From JBECKQ01 sp040235375 (GTDB lineage Bacteria; Planctomycetota; Phycisphaerae; UBA1845): a stretch of DNA of 15,939 bases. This document shows positions 13,476 through 15,939 of this stretch, piece by piece. A program made the position numbers and the translations under genes. The stretch lies in assembly GCA_040235375.1 (NCBI GenBank), contig JBECKQ010000320.1, forward strand, positions 1 to 15,939, read 5' to 3'. The notes under the pieces are model-generated. The model searched no databases and was not told the origin of the DNA. It was given only the letters and a program-made list of their open reading frames with translations. The first letter of the stretch is position 1, and each line of letters opens with the position of its first letter.

Positions 13476-14320
13476 GTTGGTTTTGCTGACGATCCCAGCG
13501 CTTTCATGGTGTCGAGCCAGCGTTTCCACGCCTGCTGTTTCGCTTCGCGGTTGGGCGGCGTGGCATCGGTCTGCTCGCCCAGGCGCATGAAGGCGTGGCC
13601 AGCGTCTTTGTAAACCTCGGGGGAGTACTTCTTGCCGAGTTCCTTCATCAGCGCCTCGGTCTTGGGCACTTCGCCGGTGACGCGGAAGTCATCGCCGCCA
13701 TAGAAGCCGTAGACCGGGGCCTTGATCCTGCTGAGCACGCCCTTTTCGGTCGGCGCAGTGCCGTAGAAGACGAACGCCGCGGTGATGGTGTCGTTGTGCG
13801 CCGCGTAGCGGAACGCCTGGCCGCCGCCCCAGCAGAAGCCGGCCACGAAGAGAACGTCGCTGGTGGCGTCGAGCCCGCGAAGATGCTGCGCGCAGGCGTC
13901 GAGATCATCGAGGACCTGCTGGTCGGGCAGCTTGTAGATGGCCTCGCGCGCGGCGTCGGTGCCGGGATAGCTGTCCGTGCCGCCGCCATCCGGGCCCGTC
14001 TGGCTGAGAAGATCCGGAGCGAGGGCGACGTATCCGGTCTCGGCGAGCCGGTCGGCGACGCTACGCACCCAATCGGTCAGTCCGCGATTCTCATGGATGA
14101 CGAGCACGCCGGGCGCCGGTTTCGAAACTTCGGGGTAGACGAGAAAGGCGCGTACGGTCCGCCCCTGGCTTGTTGTGATGTCGATCCACTCCTGGTGACG
14201 CGGGGAGGCATCGAGGTGCTTGGCGGCGTCGCTGCTCTCCTGGGCGAGCGATCCTGACGCGAGCATCAGCAGCGGCGCGCCGCCGGAAGCGAATAGCGTG
14301 ACAAGACGGTTCGATTTCAT
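13472..14320 (-). CDS. Exported dienelactone hydrolase family protein
   Basis: A 282-residue alpha/beta hydrolase with a signal peptide (cut near GSLA/QES, residue 26). The mature part (about 256 residues) matches the size of dienelactone hydrolases. Cys163 in GFCWGG is the expected nucleophile, using Cys rather than Ser as in this family. Asp210 or Asp211 (YGGDDF) and His242 (AGHAF) complete the triad. Glu77 in IHENRG corresponds to the conserved Glu near the oxyanion region. The family hydrolyses lactone or ester bonds; classic members act on dienelactone in the cytoplasm, so an exported member probably has another substrate. The start has AAAGGG about 8 nt upstream. Its TAG overlaps the TAA of the permease gene (CTAA, 13472-13475). 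Nothing nearby suggests aromatic catabolism. Confidence 0.9.
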   Translation of the reverse strand: MKSNRLVTLFASGGAPLLMLASGSLAQESSDAAKHLDASPRHQEWIDITTSQGRTVRAFLVYPEVSKPAPGVLVIHENRGLTDWVRSVADRLAETGYVALAPDLLSQTGPDGGGTDSYPGTDAAREAIYKLPDQQVLDDLDACAQHLRGLDATSDVLFVAGFCWGGGQAFRYAAHNDTITAAFVFYGTAPTEKGVLSRIKAPVYGFYGGDDFRVTGEVPKTEALMKELGKKYSPEVYKDAGHAFMRLGEQTDATPPNREAKQQAWKRWLDTMKALGSSAKPT

Positions 14321-14525
14321 TAGATGGCCCTTTCTCTTTCGATTCGCTGATTGCGAGGATCACGGCCCGGCGGCGCTGTGTCAGACCGTGCCACGGGCGG
14401 GCGGTCTTGGCAGAGATACGCAATCGGCCATCATGTCCCGCCCGGCGGCGCGGTTGCGCCTCGTCGGCGTGCAAGCGTCGTCCTCAGGAGGGATGGTAGT
14501 CCGCTGACCGAGTGGGCGGCGACGC
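14321..14525. other. Gap between small lipoprotein and hydrolase
   Basis: These 205 bp hold the ribosome binding site of the hydrolase. No convincing promoter, terminator or further ORF was found. Short frames on both strands here are arginine-rich and lack ribosome binding sites. Confidence 0.5.
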
Positions 14526-14693
14526 CTATCCACCGGGCGTGCCGATGATCGTTTGAAGTGCGGACGTCACCGCACCGGATATGTAGTCGAAGATGCCGGC
14601 GCTGACGGCGTCGTGCAGGCTGACGACGCAACCGCCGGACGCTGCAATCGCCAGGCCGACCGCGCACAGCAGAAAAAGTGGTCGATTTCGCAT
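14526..14693 (-). CDS. Small lipoprotein, 55 aa, unknown function
   Basis: ATG at 14691-14693 opens a 55-codon frame ending in TAG (14526-14528). The peptide begins MRNRPLFLLCAVGLAIAASG followed by GCVVS, a textbook lipoprotein signal with basic start, hydrophobic core and lipobox SGGC (Cys22). The mature part is only 34 residues (HDAVSAGIFDYISGAVTSAL and a short tail) and could form an amphipathic helix. A perfect TATAAT with an extended TG lies about 27 nt upstream on the same strand. I recall similar tiny lipoproteins in planctomycetes but know no function. It stands between the porin and the hydrolase, all on one strand. Confidence 0.7.
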   Translation of the reverse strand: MRNRPLFLLCAVGLAIAASGGCVVSLHDAVSAGIFDYISGAVTSALQTIIGTPGG

Positions 14694-14702
14694 CGCGTTA
14701 GT

Positions 14703-14716
14703 CCGACTCGCGTCGG
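14703..14716 (-). promoter_or_regulatory. Dyad CCGAC-GCGA-GTCGG at the lipoprotein transcription start
   Basis: A 5-bp perfect inverted repeat with a GNRA-type GCGA loop spans the predicted transcription start and the first transcribed bases. It could be an operator or a 5' end hairpin. The sequence is directly visible; the role is a guess. Confidence 0.35.
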
Positions 14717-14719
14717 CCG

Positions 14720-14728
14720 ATTATAGCA
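14720..14728 (-). promoter_or_regulatory. Extended -10 promoter (TGCTATAAT) for the small lipoprotein
   Basis: The minus strand carries TGC followed by a consensus TATAAT (14725-14720). No good -35 box lies upstream, which suits an extended -10 promoter. Transcription would begin at about 14713, 20 nt before the lipoprotein ATG. Confidence 0.6.
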
Positions 14729-14787
14729 GCCGGGCCGTGGTTCGCCCGGGTCGTTCGCCGCCGGCGGGTGCGCCTGGCCGCGTCGGC

Positions 14788-15939
14788 TCACAAGGATAGC
14801 TGAAACCGCACACCCGCGACCAGTGCGTTGGGAAGATTGCCGTTGGGATCGACGACGTATTGCACGTCGGGCTTGATGCTCAGCCAGTCGTTGAGCTGGA
14901 TTTTGTAGAAGGCCTCGATGTCCGTCTCCGAGTACCGCTTCTCGAGCGACTGGATGCGGCCGCTCAGCGTGACGTGCTGGAGGCTGAGCCCGCAGATGTC
15001 GTCGTCGCGAGCGGGAATCAAGCCGGTGTACTGGAATCCCGCGCCGTAGTGCTGGCTGATTTCGTTTCGGTCGGGCGGGGTCCAGGTGAACTGGAAGAAG
15101 AGGCCGAGGCCCTGTTGGCCGTCTTTGCCGGCGTTCGGCTCGCGGTAGACAAGCTGGTCGAAGGCGACGTAGACGCCGGCGTTGCCGGTTTCGAACCGGG
15201 CGGGGAGGCGGCCGCCGAGGTCGTTGAAGTAGATCGGCCACTTGCCGCTGTGGTAGAAGCCCCCGACGGAGTACTGGCCGGGCATATCCTTCTGGCCGAA
15301 CAGCGTCAGCTTGGGCCGCAGGCCGCTCTCGACGATGGTGAACGATTCGTTCGGCGAGTGGAACGCGGTGTCGAAGCCGGTCCGCGTGGCCGTGGCCAAG
15401 GCGTCATAGACGCCGGCCCCGACGTAGAACCAATCGACCGGCTCGAAGAAGACCTCCACGCCGAGAGCCGCGTCGGGATACGTGATCAGGGGGATGTTGG
15501 GCGAGTAACCCGCGGCTGCGTTAAGGAACTCGCCGCGATACACGCCCGCGGCGAAATCCGTGTTCACGTCCATCCGGCCGAGCTTGAGGCGGAACAGGCG
15601 GTCGAAAAGGGATTGCTCATACCACGCTTCGTAGACGTGCGTCGTATTGGGTCCGTCGGCGTTGTTCAACGCCTGGATGTCGCCGACGTAGCGCTTGGTG
15701 ATGTCGATGCCGTGGAGGCTGAGGAAGTCGATGAAGAACGTGCCGCCGGACCACAGGCCCAGCTCCTTCGTGTCGAGCTCGAGGTACCCGTCAACGACGC
15801 CGCGGTACTGGAACGCGCCGTCGGTGTTCTTGCCGCCGTGGGCGTTGGTGAAGAAGTCGGAGCTGTAGTCGAGGCCGAAGCTGACGCCGTGCTCGGCAGG
15901 CTTCCTGACCAGGCCCAGGTGGGGCGGATCGGGCAGGGG
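14788..15939 (-). CDS. Partial OprB-family carbohydrate-selective porin (5' end outside window)
   Basis: The frame is open from the right window edge to a TGA at 14788-14790, so 383 C-terminal residues are present and the start is missing. The protein is an outer-membrane beta-barrel. It has alternating aromatic strands such as LGLWSGGTFFIDFLSLHG, EAWYEQSLFDRLFRLKLGRM, VEVFFEPVDWFYVGAGVYDA, GLGLFFQFTWTPPDRNEIS and a final strand ALVAGVRFQLSL. The pattern 'FFQFTW.PPDRNEIS' and 'GAGFQYTGLIPARDDDICGL' matches OprB porins, which admit sugars such as glucose. The final residue is Leu rather than the commoner Phe/Trp, and no internal stop or frameshift is seen. An internal TTG near 15669 is not a credible start, because the barrel sequence continues upstream of it. 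Confidence 0.88.
   Translation of the reverse strand, partial: PLPDPPHLGLVRKPAEHGVSFGLDYSSDFFTNAHGGKNTDGAFQYRGVVDGYLELDTKELGLWSGGTFFIDFLSLHGIDITKRYVGDIQALNNADGPNTTHVYEAWYEQSLFDRLFRLKLGRMDVNTDFAAGVYRGEFLNAAAGYSPNIPLITYPDAALGVEVFFEPVDWFYVGAGVYDALATATRTGFDTAFHSPNESFTIVESGLRPKLTLFGQKDMPGQYSVGGFYHSGKWPIYFNDLGGRLPARFETGNAGVYVAFDQLVYREPNAGKDGQQGLGLFFQFTWTPPDRNEISQHYGAGFQYTGLIPARDDDICGLSLQHVTLSGRIQSLEKRYSETDIEAFYKIQLNDWLSIKPDVQYVVDPNGNLPNALVAGVRFQLSL

Noticed and set aside
14390..14410. Sigma54-like element (TGGCACGGTCTGACA on the minus strand) before the hydrolase
   Set aside because: The GG box is present but the GC at the required 10-bp distance is missing.

Overview
The window is GC-rich (well above 60% by eye) and Gram-negative in character: lipoprotein signals, an outer-membrane factor, periplasmic adaptors and an OprB-type porin are all present. 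Several traits point to Planctomycetota. These are a metal-efflux adaptor with a duplicated CxEHxxPExxCxxC segment, a DUF5681-like repeat protein, and intergenic filler of the TGTTCAGTTTTCAG kind. The phylum assignment is an inference from remembered family distributions, not from a search. No rRNA, tRNA, CRISPR array or transposase gene was seen.

Layout. (1) Positions 1-1262, minus strand: a long open frame that leaves the window at its left edge. It has a DUF5681-like N-terminal region, a very acidic middle, and about four 40-residue repeats encoded by an exact 120-bp tandem repeat. Each repeat carries a conserved imperfect palindrome. (2) 1263-1565: a gene-free stretch with a 14-bp tandem repeat and hairpins. 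(3) 7814-1566, minus strand: a complete tripartite efflux operon in the order outer-membrane factor, periplasmic adaptor, HAE-type RND permease. A possible 34-codon upstream ORF overlaps the adaptor start. (4) 7815-7923: a 109-bp divergent control region with a sigma70-like promoter on each strand and a 14-bp perfect palindrome. Both promoters would give nearly leaderless mRNAs. (5) 7924-13475, plus strand: a second efflux operon with a small secreted Cys-rich protein, a Cys/His-rich CusB-like adaptor and a CzcA-like heavy-metal RND permease. It has no outer-membrane factor of its own. (6) 13472-15939, minus strand: an exported dienelactone-hydrolase-family protein that overlaps the permease stop tail to tail, a 55-aa lipoprotein, and the C-terminal 383 residues of an OprB-family porin that leaves the window on the right.

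How the genes may work together. The two efflux units share one divergent promoter region but only one outer-membrane factor lies between them. The simplest reading is that this protein serves both an organic-substrate (HAE) pump and a metal (HME) pump, which would explain why they are kept back to back. The Cys-rich secreted protein and the finger-like N-terminus of the second adaptor look like a periplasmic metal capture or delivery layer feeding the HME permease. No regulator gene is in the window, so control must come from elsewhere, possibly through the palindrome at 7890-7903.

The least-described material is the Cys-rich protein with its modified adaptor, the palindrome-carrying repeat protein at the left edge, and the small lipoprotein with its extended -10 promoter.
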